DNA of 64,000 nt from Trichoplax sp. H2 (Eukaryota; Placozoa; Uniplacotomia; Trichoplacea): NCBI GenBank assembly GCA_003344405.1, contig NOWV01000036.1:62001-126000 (forward strand), read 5' to 3'. The notes under the pieces are model-generated. The model made no database searches and had not been told where the DNA came from. It saw only the letters and a program-made list of their open reading frames with translations. Below, piece by piece: positions 45,501 to 57,323 of this stretch. The position numbers and the translations under genes are program-made. The stretch's first letter is position 1; every line of letters begins with the position of its first letter.

Positions 45501-45614
45501 CTGATTTCGGAATTTCATGTTGACTGCCGTAATGAAAATGAAATCGGAGCAACATTTAGCTTAGTTGCATCTCCTGATCAAGATCTTCAAATTGCTTTTC
45601 AACCAAGAAATTGA
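42519..45614 (+). CDS. Mitochondrial-clan cytochrome P450 no. 2 (tandem array member)
   Basis: Seven exons: 42519-42949, 43310-43509, 43984-44372, 44769-44935, 45004-45082, 45188-45397, 45501-45614 (431, 200, 389, 167, 79, 210, 114 nt), 529 aa. The N-terminus MLSRLPRKVLYPLAANS is basic and Leu-rich, as expected of a mitochondrial import signal, followed by the hinge QVPGPKGYPIIGTLW. Motifs: I-helix AGVDT followed by T in exon 4; K-helix ExxR (KESQR); KPERW; haem loop FGLGPRMCIGRR. Compared with the neighbours it has Leu for Phe inside the haem loop and SIIS for SF(V/I)P just before it. It is the first of three genes in the same orientation, each about 3.1 kb long, so the cluster came from tandem duplication. 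AATAAA at 45758-45763. Substrate unknown. Confidence 0.95.
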
Positions 45615-47861
45615 AACGGCGATTGGGAATCGAACTATGCTTGTGATTTTTATAATGGACTCTAGAAATTTCCGGTCTTGATAATACAGATAGATGTAAA
45701 GTCTTACCAGAAATTTATTGGAAATACGTTATATTAGGCTCGGAGTACTAGACTAGGAATAAATATTCATTAAAAACAGCCACACAAAGAATCTATTATA
45801 TATTCATATTTCCTCGTTCGTATACATACTCACATTTATATTTCTTAACCTGTAAGATCAATCTTTGCGTTGCAATTATCTAACATTTAGCACTATGATA
45901 CGGTGGAAAAGGCACTCTTTCCAAGTATAACGTTCTCTTTCGAAGCACGTAATTACTTCTACCTATTTTACCTTTGTACTAAAATACTAGAATAATATGC
46001 ACTGTACATTATATAAAGTGCATTAGCTAACAGGAGAAGCGATTTCGATATGTAAGCAGTCGCTTAAAATTTCATTGTCGGATCTTAATCATAGTCATTC
46101 TGATATTGCGATCTTGTCTGATAATTTTTTAACAAATTTAAAATAAATATGGGCTTGTTTAAGAATATATCTCATAACTTTATCGTATCATAGCTCGTCA
46201 TATTGTATCAATGTCCTAACTGCCACAAGCAGCTCTCTAACTGGGGAATCTTTACTGCTTTATGCTCTAAATAGTACAACTTATTATGTTGTCTTAACTC
46301 CATATTCACTATCAATATAACCTAAGCAGCATTTGTACAATAGTTATCTACCATGTCTATATTCTGATGAGCTGACGGGAATATTCAAATGTTGTCTATT
46401 AAGCTTTATTAGTAAGATGGTTATTTGATCATATAAGACTAATTTCAAATTAGCCTTTCCTAATCGATTCATGTTTCTAATTTTATTTTCTAAAAGATTA
46501 GTATAGGTATTTACTCGGTTTATGTTGATATATTGTGATCATCTAATAACAGATTGAGTAATGTTATTAAATTTATGTCTCTAATTCAGACTGTCAACCA
46601 GTAAGGCATTCTGTATAATTATTAACCGGTCAATCTGAAGGAAATGATATCAACTATTTGTATTAGCATTTGTATGTTAAAATGCTTTACTGTACTACTA
46701 TACAAATTGTTTTCGACATCATTAGTATGAGGTTAGATCATATCTTGATATTAGAAGATAGAAAGGTGATATCAAAGACTGTAATTCTATGTGATGATAG
46801 CAACTCAAAGTGTAAAATTTGTTAAGGAATTAAGTTATAAAAGTATGCTTCGTACATAGATACATTATAATTATAAATATGTGCTAACTTTTGTGACCAT
46901 TTACGGAATATTAATATACAATTATTGTGTTTATTAACAGATTTCTAGAGCTCTTACTGAGATGGTTTTGTTATTGCAAATGTTAACTAATTAATTCATC
47001 AAATGATTGAGAAAAACCCTCTATATAAGGGATTATTTATAAATAAAAGCGCTTAAATAACCAACCGATTGGATGAGTGATACCGCATCGAGCTAAAATA
47101 GCAAATTGTTAGTAAAACAGATTATATTATATTCTCTATTGGTCTTTACTTGAACGATATAATCAAGTATCTCCTGTCTAAGTTGATCCTTGTGAAGTAA
47201 AATCTGACCCGTCTAACTTAAAGGACTCTAATCCAGGTATAATCTAAATGCGATATTTTAGGTTCATAGAAGATCGGTTTTGATGCTCAGTCAGGGCTCA
47301 CGAGGGTAAAATTTAGTATGATGACTACAACATCTCTCTGCAACACTCTAGGATTTTAGTAAGATCAAGTTATATCTTTACTCCAACGTGGCTCAGTAGA
47401 CGTTAATTCAGTATAGCCAAGATGACATATCCCTGATAAATTATCAAGATTTGCTAGAAGTGCTATTCAAATAGCTTGAATCTACTATAAACTATCTCAT
47501 ACCTTTCAGAGGAAATAGCGACTTACTACTCTACTATATAGTATCGTTATTTCCCGTATAGATTTGTCTAAAGTATATAAACATAAATTGAGAGTATTAA
47601 TATACTTTATTAGATGTTTATTTTTCCGATCACCACCAAAGTTGGCGTTGATCTTTGCATTAAATCGTCTCTTACCGCGAATATTACTATCGATTAGCAT
47701 CATTAAGAGGGGGAAGAAGAAAGAGTGAGAAAAATTCTGGTCAAGACTTCGAGACAACTTGCTTTAGAAGTAAGATAACAGCTAACTCTCATATGATCTA
47801 CCCTTAATCTGGAAGGAAAAAGACTCCATAAACTCTATTTTTGAAAGGAATAAATTATTTA
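45615..47861. other. Intergenic between P450 nos. 2 and 3
   Basis: AT-rich DNA with the polyadenylation signal candidate of P450 no. 2 at 45758-45763. I see no gene; an open frame on the minus strand (47506-47757) has no known motif. Confidence 0.5.
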
Positions 47862-48360
47862 CTACGAAAATAGGCTATTCTGTTTTTCTTTCTGATCATT
47901 TATTTTAATTTTAGGTAATACGGTGGAATAATTGTGTTATTACCCCATTCAAATTGATTGGATAATTTAAGGTAAATGGTAAATGGTGTTTTACTAAATT
48001 TATACTTTTTGTACGCTATACATACGGGTATATATTATTAGATGAAAAGACATTCCATTTCTACGAGAACATGCTATCTTGTATTTCTTTCTGATTATTT
48101 ATTTTAATTTTATGTGATACTGTGCTATACGAGTTCTCATAGTTGTGCCATAACCCTATACCATCCCAATTGATTCGATATTTCAAGATAAAATAATGGT
48201 TTAATGGATGGTACTTTTGTCGTCGATTATACATACACGGATATATTACCGAATGAAAAGCCGTTCCATTTCTACGAGAACAGGCTATCCTATAATCATT
48301 CCGACTGTTTATTTCAATTTTGAATGAATTAGTTAAATACTTTAAGGTAAAATAGGAGTA
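47862..48360. repeat. Degenerate tandem repeat, unit about 200-211 bp, three copies
   Basis: The phrase CTACGA(G/A)AA.A.GCTAT recurs at 47862, 48061 and 48272, each followed by TCTGATTATTTATTTTAATTTT-like sequence and a conserved GGATATATTA block. The copies differ strongly, so the duplication is old. It lies just upstream of P450 no. 3. Confidence 0.7.
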
Positions 48361-48711
48361 GTGGTTGAATTGAATATTTTATTTACAGTTAGAATGTTAG
48401 ATAAAATGCTGCTTCCTTTCGCAACACAATGTTGCTATCGGAAATTAGTCATACAGTACTTATTGTAGAAGACATCTAGGCTAACATGTTCTATAAATGA
48501 AGTGATTGGACTTTGTTAAATTATCTACATGCTGCTTGTTTTGCTATATTCACTGTGAGTCATCTATTGGAGCAAGCATCTTCACGAACTACTAGTGGCA
48601 TATTAAACCATATCGTATTTCTCGTATCGCAATTGTTAGAGATCGCCCTTAGTAAATTAACTGCTTTAATATCCATGTTAGCATCAAGGATAAATACGAT
48701 ACCATTGGACT

Positions 48712-51700
48712 ATGTTCTCACGCTTACCGAAAAATATACTTTATCCTCTCGGAGCAAATAGCGTACGAGGTAGAATAGCATTGCAATCTACAGCTACTGC
48801 TACAACCGAAACGCACCATGGAGAAGAGAAAATAGCTAGTGCTAAGCCTTACAGTCAAATTCCTGGGCCTAAAGGTTATCCTATCATTGGTAACTTGTGG
48901 AGTCTCTTAAAAAATAATGGCTACTATCAAAAAAGACTCCATTTATTACATGAGCAGCACCACAAAAAGTATGGGCCTATTTTCAAAGACAAGTATGGTA
49001 AATTGGAGATGGTCTGTGTATCGACAGCAGAAGATATTGCTGCCATTTTTAAAGCAGAAGGAAAGTATCCAAGTAGAGGACCAACAAACCCATGGATTGT
49101 TTATCGTGACCAACGAAAAAAATCTAAAGGTGTCTTAATCGGGTAATAGCTCGCTTGAGATATTAACGGTTTTGATCCTATATTTAATCAATGTCAGTCT
49201 ATCGACCTGTAAGAAAACATTATTTCTTGTTGAGAATATTTATCTATCTGTCTATAATTTTCTGTTTATTCTATTTAGTGTAAAGGCAACAGTAAATCCC
49301 AATTCGGTTGTAGTTAATTTCAATCGATTCATCTCATGAATCGGATTACAAAACGAGTTCAAATTTCTAGAATAAATCTCGCAGAATTACTCTACAATCA
49401 TATATCCTATTAAATTGCTTTTACATAGTTTAACGTTAACTAAAATTTAAATATTAGTAAAAAACTAATAGATTACCGAATCTTGGAACATTATATAGTG
49501 ATTGTAAAATTTCCTGTATAAATACAGACCGGTACCATTGGCTAGTTCATGGCCATATTAAATAAACCAATCTGATATTTTTTATTCTTAAATTTAAAAC
49601 CTAACAGAGAAGGGGAAGAATGGCGGAAATCAAGAAGTGTCATAGATAAGAAACTGCTTAAAATGAAAGATGTTAGCGAATATAGTGAAAGGATGAATCT
49701 AGTTATCTCCGATTTAATAACATACATAAAGCGGAAGCAGACAGTAGATAATTTGGACGGAGAATTAGGCAATCTCCGGGACGCATTATACAAGTGGTCC
49801 TTTGAAAGTAAGAAAACTAAACAGTTAACCAGTGTATAGCTTAGCAAGCTAGTAATTATAACTTACTGCAGAAGCATTCAAAGCTATTATCTACTGTCAT
49901 GAAAGAGTGAGTATCTAGCAAATAACTCTATAATATGGATGAAAATCTTGTCACGTTAGCTCTAATTCTTTCAGTACTTTCATTAAACTGACAAAAATAT
50001 CCAAAGCAATTATAACTGCGTAGAACAGAACGGCTACAATTAGTGTACGCGTATTAGGCCTCTGTCGTTGGCTGCTACTGTATTATAAGAAATAATTATT
50101 CTATTCAGATGAATCCTGCCTAAACTTCAAGTCGTTATTTCTATATTGATTCGACAGAATCCATAATCAATTGATTTATAGTTATCATTAATGCGGTACA
50201 TCATCCAAAGTAGCTAAAATATCACTTAAGGCTAATCACTGCCATAAGTACTTTTTTAAAAGGACTGATTTATTATTTTTATTCTACCCCTAGCCATTAA
50301 TAGCGTTTTATTTAGTAAACGACTGGGGGCATTCAATGATCCTCCTACACCAATAGCAGAAGAATTTTATAGGAACGTCTGTGACATGCTAGAGACTACT
50401 GGTCATTTGCTGCTAGTACCGCCTTATTATAAATATATAAAAACCAAGAAATGGAACCAATACTGTGGCTACTGGGATACATTATTTGACATTGGTGGTA
50501 AACTAATTGATGAAGAACGTAGTCGATTATTATCTACTGGTATGGATCTTTCCAATAAGTCTGCAAACAACCGGCGTACAGAAGGCATCGAATTTTTACC
50601 TTATGTTTTATCCCGAGGAGAATTAAGTGACGAAGAAATTGCGGGTAATATTATTGAATTGATGACTGGAGGTGTGGATACAGTAAGTAATCTCCAATTT
50701 CTATTCTTAATTTTTATCTAGAAAATAAAATTTTTAATAGATAAGATGAAATAGTAACATGTATGAAAAAATGAAGACATAAGTTCAATCTGCAAGATTT
50801 TACTAACATTGACTACTCTGTTTATACGAGTAGTAAGTCGTATGCTGCAAAGTATACTAGCAAAACTGGTTGTACAGTTGTTTATATACCGTTGCAAGTC
50901 TATATTTTCATTTCCAACTTGTAGCCGGTGAATGTTACTTTAAGCATTTGTTTTATTAATCTGCATCGACTATATTTTATGTTTAATGCTAGTACTGATG
51001 GCTTTAATTAGGCTTATTTCATATTATTAACAAGAATTATTGGAAATTATGTCTTTCGTTTTAGTCGGCTAACACAATGTTGTGGACACTGTATATCTTG
51101 GGTAAGAATCCTGATATTCAAGATAAGTTATATCGAGAAGTCAGTAGCGTACTGAAAGATGGAGAATTACCCGATAGCCAAGCCATACAGAAAATGCCTT
51201 ACTTAAGAGGAGTTATTAAAGAAAGCCAAAGGTATCGTATGAATCTGTAAATTTATATCGTTTGATTAATGAATAACTACTATTCAATATGGCTCGTTAG
51301 ATTACACCCTGTATTGATTGCAACATCTCGTACTCTAGAGCAAGATGTTGTATTAAGTGGATATCATGTTCCTGCTAAGGTATAATAGTAAATTTGTATT
51401 ATTAAAATTTCACTAGAACTTGGTTTCTTAAATATAGACTTGAAATTAATATCTATTTCAATTCTTGCATGCATTGTGTTATAGAAAAGTATTTTAGCAT
51501 TGATGTATCTCTTGTCAAGAGATGAATCTGTCTTTGATGAAGCAACAAAGATTAAACCAGAACGATGGATCCGAACATCGTCATCATCCCAACGTCAACA
51601 TATTCCATTTAGCTTTGTTCCATTTGGCTTTGGACCAAGAATGTGCATTGGAAGACGCATAGCAGAATTAGAAATGGAATTATTAATTACTAGAGTAGGT

Positions 51701-51908
51701 TGATCTTTCATTCCTAATTAGTTAAGTTAAGGTAATTATTGTTATTTCTTAATCTATTTTACATCTGATATTATTATTGATATGTACATATTAGTTGGTT
51801 TCGGAATTTCAAATTGACTGTCGCAACGATAAAGAAGTCGGAGTAACTTTTAGAATAGTAACATCTCCCGATCAGGATATTCGAATAGCGTTTCAGAAGC
51901 GAAATTAA
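48712..51908 (+). CDS. Mitochondrial-clan cytochrome P450 no. 3 (tandem array member)
   Basis: Seven exons: 48712-49142, 49608-49807, 50294-50682, 51065-51231, 51301-51379, 51485-51694, 51795-51908, with exactly the same lengths as P450 no. 2; 529 aa. The N-terminus MFSRLPKNILYPLGANS is basic and Leu-rich like its neighbours. Motifs: I-helix GGVDT with S following in exon 4, where nos. 2 and 4 have AGVDT; ExxR (KESQR); KPERW; haem loop [12 protein letters not shown]. The conserved 'VMDKK' of exon 2 is 'VIDKK' here. All catalytic residues are present, so I expect a working enzyme. AATAAA at 52033-52038. An overlapping open frame at 48513-48761 is a shadow of the start region. Substrate unknown. 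Confidence 0.95.
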
Positions 51909-54139
51909 AGTGATGGATGCTAACTAAGCTTGGTATTAGAATTCTATAGATAGCTTATGAAATTTGTAGACTACACGATAGACATGAAACATTACCAGCT
52001 ATTTACTAGAAATATACCTTTGTGTTGATAAGAATAAATAGAACGTAGCAGTAAATTTCCTCTTTATTTATTGCTTTGTGTATAATTACCCCGTTCATTT
52101 GAACAGGGTACTTTACTAGTTGTAGTTACATTAATAATATTGATAGGATATATTGTAAGTATTGAGGTACTACTGACTATCGGGTTCAATTAGATTAAAA
52201 TGCAATAGAAGTATAGGTTAAAAGGCCTGTCAAAGATTGGACTGATGCTAATAGAACATCACAGATAGTTGGAGCATAGATACAAAATATACTAAATAAC
52301 TAAGCTGGAAGGAAACAATAGAAAATAATACATAGCCTTTGATAGATGAACATTAACATTTTATTCATGCCGTAAACGTAATTCATATTCTTCTATGTGA
52401 TATAACATATATGAATCAGCTAGTCCTATAAAACGATGTGATACTAATTCTAAACATTCTAAATGCGAAATTCTCATTCGAAACCGTAATCACTTCTACG
52501 CATTTTATATTAGTCATAAAAAATTGGAATAAAATGTGCTGTCCAGTAAGTAAAAACTCTAGCGAATAAAACACGTCTCCAATATATTCTTCGTATCAAG
52601 ATAATGTTATTTTAGCTCGCAATTTATACCTATTTATGATTTTAGATCGTTTGATCAGATTTCAATTCTGCTCTACTAGAGTGCTATTTACCGTACTTAC
52701 TCTATTTAATTCTAACTCTGTGACTAAAATATGTTACCTACTTTACCTATTTTGCACAGCAATACAGATAAAGCATTGCGAATAGTATTTATTGAATCCA
52801 ATAGCTTAATTCTATTTAACAGCATTTTATGCTTATGTGATATTTTAGAAATTATAATATTTACGACACTTGCAGAATATAAAAAGAGAATATTCAAGGA
52901 AAAATTGACCTTACCGGGTAGAATGTCAAAATTTCTTCTTGAGCAATCTCTAATGAAACTGTTGAGTACTTTATAATATATAGTAAGATGGGAAGGTATT
53001 GATTATATAATCAAAGACTTCTATTTGGATATATAAATATTCATTTACTATATTACTATACACTGCAGGCAACACCAATTCTGTTCTCTGTCATGACCTT
53101 ATTGAGTAGAGTTTACTATGACCACTTGGACATGCCCTTACTTCAGGTTGAAAATGGATGGAATCAGTTGCATACTCAATCATGGCATGGCAAACTACCG
53201 GTATAACTTAGTACCGTTATTTCATTATATTTCCATAAAGTAGCAGTTCTATAGATTTTAAACACTCAGCCACACCTTGCTGTATAATACATTAGGAAAA
53301 AACAATAATATTCCGACTGAATTTATAGACTATCCTTGCACGATTATTGTTTACTTTTCCGATCAAAATAAATTTACCCTGACCCCTACAGGAAATCCGC
53401 TCTTCTTCTGATGGTAATATCAATTAGGACAATCAAGAAGCAGAATATAAGGTAGTCAAGATTCGAGCGAGGCTCTGATGCTTTTCTTTTCGTGAGAAAG
53501 ATAGTTTCTACCTTAGATTGCACTTTTGAGAATTAGGAAATAATATTGTCTATAAGTTATCATAATCGTAAGTATATAAAAAATAAGCTATTGACCTGGG
53601 AAAGCGTTTCTTCCAATTTTTTCATTTTCTTTCCTTTTGGAAATGATGTTTTATCGCGCTTCTTAAATCATTCGAATAGTTAATTTAGAATACAGATAGT
53701 GTACGTTGTTTACGATAGTTAATAGTCTATTGGTCCTGTCCAGTAACACGTTTGTGATCCTATTTTAAATTACATTTATCTATTTTGGCGTTCAGTTTTA
53801 TTTAGCCAATCTAACGTTTGCAAATAAATTTCATTTTAAATCGCTTCGATTTCAATATCATGACAAAAATGAACATATTTCACTCTTATTGTATGCGGTA
53901 AAAGACACGACTAGCTTTGGGCACCGTAGGAAATAAATGAAGTAGAACGCATTTAAGATTGCTACTGCTATCTTGAATTCGATTATTTTGAAATTAGCTA
54001 TGGATAACTGTCAAACAACTAGGTTATCGAATGATCGACGTAATAATATTTCTCTTATTACCATTTACAGCTAACAATCCTAGTACATTGACTGTCAAAT
54101 CACTTACAATTAACGATCAATACGATTCAGTAAATCAAA
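51909..54139. other. Intergenic between P450 nos. 3 and 4
   Basis: AT-rich DNA with a polyadenylation signal candidate at 52033-52038. A short phrase at 52088-52112 (CATTTGAACAGGGTACTT) reappears with one change near 59645-59661. An 81-codon open frame at 52731-52976 has hydrophobic stretches but no known motif and AT-driven codons; I do not call it. Confidence 0.5.
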
Positions 54140-57100
54140 ATGTTGTTTCGCCTGCCCAAAAATACACGTTATTCTATTGGAGCAAATCGCTTACGAGGTA
54201 GGATAGCATTGCAATCCACAAGTGCTGCTACAACTGAAATGCACGATGATAAAGAGAAAATAGCGAATGCTAAACCGTACAGTCAAGTACCTGGACCTAA
54301 AGGTTATCCTATCATTGGCACTCTATTGACTTTCTTAAAAAATAATGGCTACTATCGAAAACGACCCCATTTATTATTTCATGAGTATAAGAAAAAATAT
54401 GGACCAATTTATAAAGACAAATTCGCCAATCGAGAACTAATATTTATATCAACACCAGCAGATGTTGCTGCTGTTTTTAAAGCAGAAGGAAAATATCCAG
54501 ATAGAGGACCCACCATGCCATGGGTCACTTATCGTGAACAACGAAAAAAATCTAAAGGTGTCTTAATCGGGTAAACTATCGTCTAAAATACTAAGACTTA
54601 ACATTGATACTGATGGTTTGATATCAATTTTCCTAGGAGTCTTTATTTCCTTTCTTTTGCCTATTTATTCTTGTTTCAACATCAACATTTTACAATAATG
54701 TTAGCTCGATATGAACCAAATAATTCGATGATGGTTAAAATCAACGAATTAATTACATGATTAAATGAATTGAAATATCTAGAAAAGTCTAGCAAAACTA
54801 ACTGCCTGTATATATCGTTTTCGAATTGTTTTCCTACATTTGGGAGTTAGCAGAGTGTGATTACAGATCCATAAAACGATGTGAAATGTGTTAGTTAAAA
54901 GCAATACTAAGAAGTGACTTTACATTTCCTAGTCTACATTAGATGTAAATCGAATATAGTCCATCTTTAATCTCGTGAAATGACGCCATTACAGCATAAG
55001 AAATTTTAAATTGTTACTACTTAAGCAGAGATACAGTCATGGTAGAATTTAGATTATTTACTGATAATCCCTTTTATTACTGCATTTACTTAACTATAAT
55101 CGTTTTATTTTATTTTCTTTTAATATCTATACAGCGAAGGAGAAGAATGGCGAAAGTCAAGAAGTGTCATGGATAAGAAACTGCTAAAAATGAAGGATGT
55201 TGGTGAATATTGCGAAAGAATGAATCAAGTCATCTCCGATCTGATTTCGTTCATAAAGCAAAAACAAATAACGGATAATCTAAACGGAGAATTAGGCAAT
55301 CTACAGGATGCATTATACAAATGGTCCTTTGAAAGTAAGAATAATTTATAGTTAGCAAATATATGATCGTGGTAGACTACCGTAATGAATATAGCTTTTC
55401 GCAGACGGTAGAAACTGAGCTTCAAACTGAACCGATAGACAGATTCAATATTATTTATAGTATTCATTCCACATTCCCAAGGACTTAATAGGACTAATCC
55501 TGGTACCTTATCAATAGTGAAAATATTGATCACTATTAAAATTATGCAGGACTGAATCCCATAATTCATTTCCCAATTTTTAATTTTAGCTACGATCTTA
55601 TGAAATATTTAATGTGCTAACTATAAAGATAGAGCTTGTTGTCATTTGTGCTCAATGCTATACATACATGATTGAGAACGTTTATAGATAATCAATCTAT
55701 AAGCATGAATATAATGTATCCTCTCCTTAGCAAATATGTCGTCCAATGAAAATTATAATCACTAAAATATTATTTTATTTTAATACTAGCCATCAACAGT
55801 GTTTTATTTAGTAAACGACTTGGATCATTTAATGATCCGCCTACTCCAATTGCTGAACAATTTTATAACAATGTTTGTGACATGATGGATGCAACTGGTC
55901 AGCTTGTGTTTTTACCACCATATTATAAGTATATTAAGACTAAGCGATGGAAAAAATACTGTAGTTACTGGGATACATTATTTGAGATTGGTGGTAAATT
56001 AATTCAAGAAGAGCGCAATCGATTACTATCAAATGGATTGGATCTTTCCCAAATGTCAGAAACTAGTCGTCGAACTGAAGAAATGGAGTTTTTACCCTAT
56101 GTTTTATCGCGTGGGGAATTAAATGATGAAGAGATCGCTGGTAATATTATAGAGTTGATGATGGCAGGTGTTGATACAGTAAGTTGCCATAGGTTTTAGT
56201 TTCTGCTTTGCAATGGGTTATCTGCTAAGTAGAACTTACGATATATAAATAGAAGAGTGAATTCGAAATAGATTACATTGCAATGCATGTCGTTTCTCGG
56301 TCTAAAGAAAATATTGATATATAATAATAAAATTGGATTATATTGTTCACAATTATTTCAATCAGTTTATAATTCGACTACTGTACTTTATTAATTGCTG
56401 TTAAGTTATACGAGTTTTCATTTTCAGTCGGCCAATACGATATTATGGACGTTATATATCTTGGGAAAGAATCCTGATATTCAAGAAAAGTTATACCAGG
56501 AAGTCAGTGGTATATTAAAAGACGGAGAATTTCCTGATAGCCAAACCGTACAGAAAATGCCTTACCTGCGAGGAGTCATTAAAGAAAGTCAAAGGTATTG
56601 GAGGATATTTTAGACTAGAAGCTTATGTATGATTAATTAATAAGTGTTATATCTTGTGGTCAATAGACTATATCCAGTATTAGTGGCAACGGCGCGTATT
56701 CTGGACAAAGATATTGTGCTAAGTGGATATCATGTTCCTGCTAAGGTATAATTTAAGGCAAATTATATAGTGATATGCATCGACTATATTCTAACTATAT
56801 CATTTCGTTAAAGTCTCATATTTTATTAAAATATGAATTTGGAATTACTTTATACTATTACTTTATACTAACATGAACACATAAATTTCCTTTACAGACT
56901 AGAATATCAGTAGTGATGTATCTGATGGCAATGGATGAATCAATTTTTGATGAACCAACAAAGATCATACCTGAACGATGGATACGATCATCGCCATCAT
57001 CACAGCATCAGCGTAATCCATTTAGTTTTATCCCATTTGGTTTTGGACCAAGAATGTGTATTGGAAGACGCATAGCAGAATTAGAAATGGAATTATTAAT

Positions 57101-57323
57101 TGCCAGAGTAAGATTTCTTTTTTAATTAAATTGATGATAGCTAATTAATAATTAGTGTAGGAATTGAAGATATTGTATCTGATGTTTATTATTTCTGTTT
57201 GAATATTAGTTGATTTTGCAATTTCGAATTGACTGTCGCAATGAAACAGATGTTGGAATGACATTTAGATTTGTCGTATCGCCTGATCAAGATGTTCGAA
57301 TTGCGTTTCAACAAAGAGTTTAA
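54140..57323 (+). CDS. Mitochondrial-clan cytochrome P450 no. 4 (tandem array member)
   Basis: Seven exons: 54140-54570, 55135-55334, 55790-56178, 56428-56594, 56667-56745, 56898-57107, 57210-57323, again the same lengths as nos. 2 and 3; 529 aa. The N-terminus MLFRLPKNTRYSIGANRLRG is basic, as for mitochondrial import, and the hinge is QVPGPKGYPIIGTLL. Motifs: I-helix AGVDT with S following in exon 4; ExxR (KESQR); a PERW motif preceded by II instead of IK; haem loop [12 protein letters not shown]. The protein ends in QQRV, where nos. 2 and 3 end in PRN and KRN. Its exon sequences are closer to no. 3 than to no. 2 in several places (for example LSGYHVPAK in exon 5). AATAAA at 57445-57450. 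Substrate unknown. Confidence 0.95.

Noticed and set aside
52731-52976. 81-codon frame between P450 nos. 3 and 4
   Set aside because: Hydrophobic but without motif or neighbours; codon use reflects AT bias.
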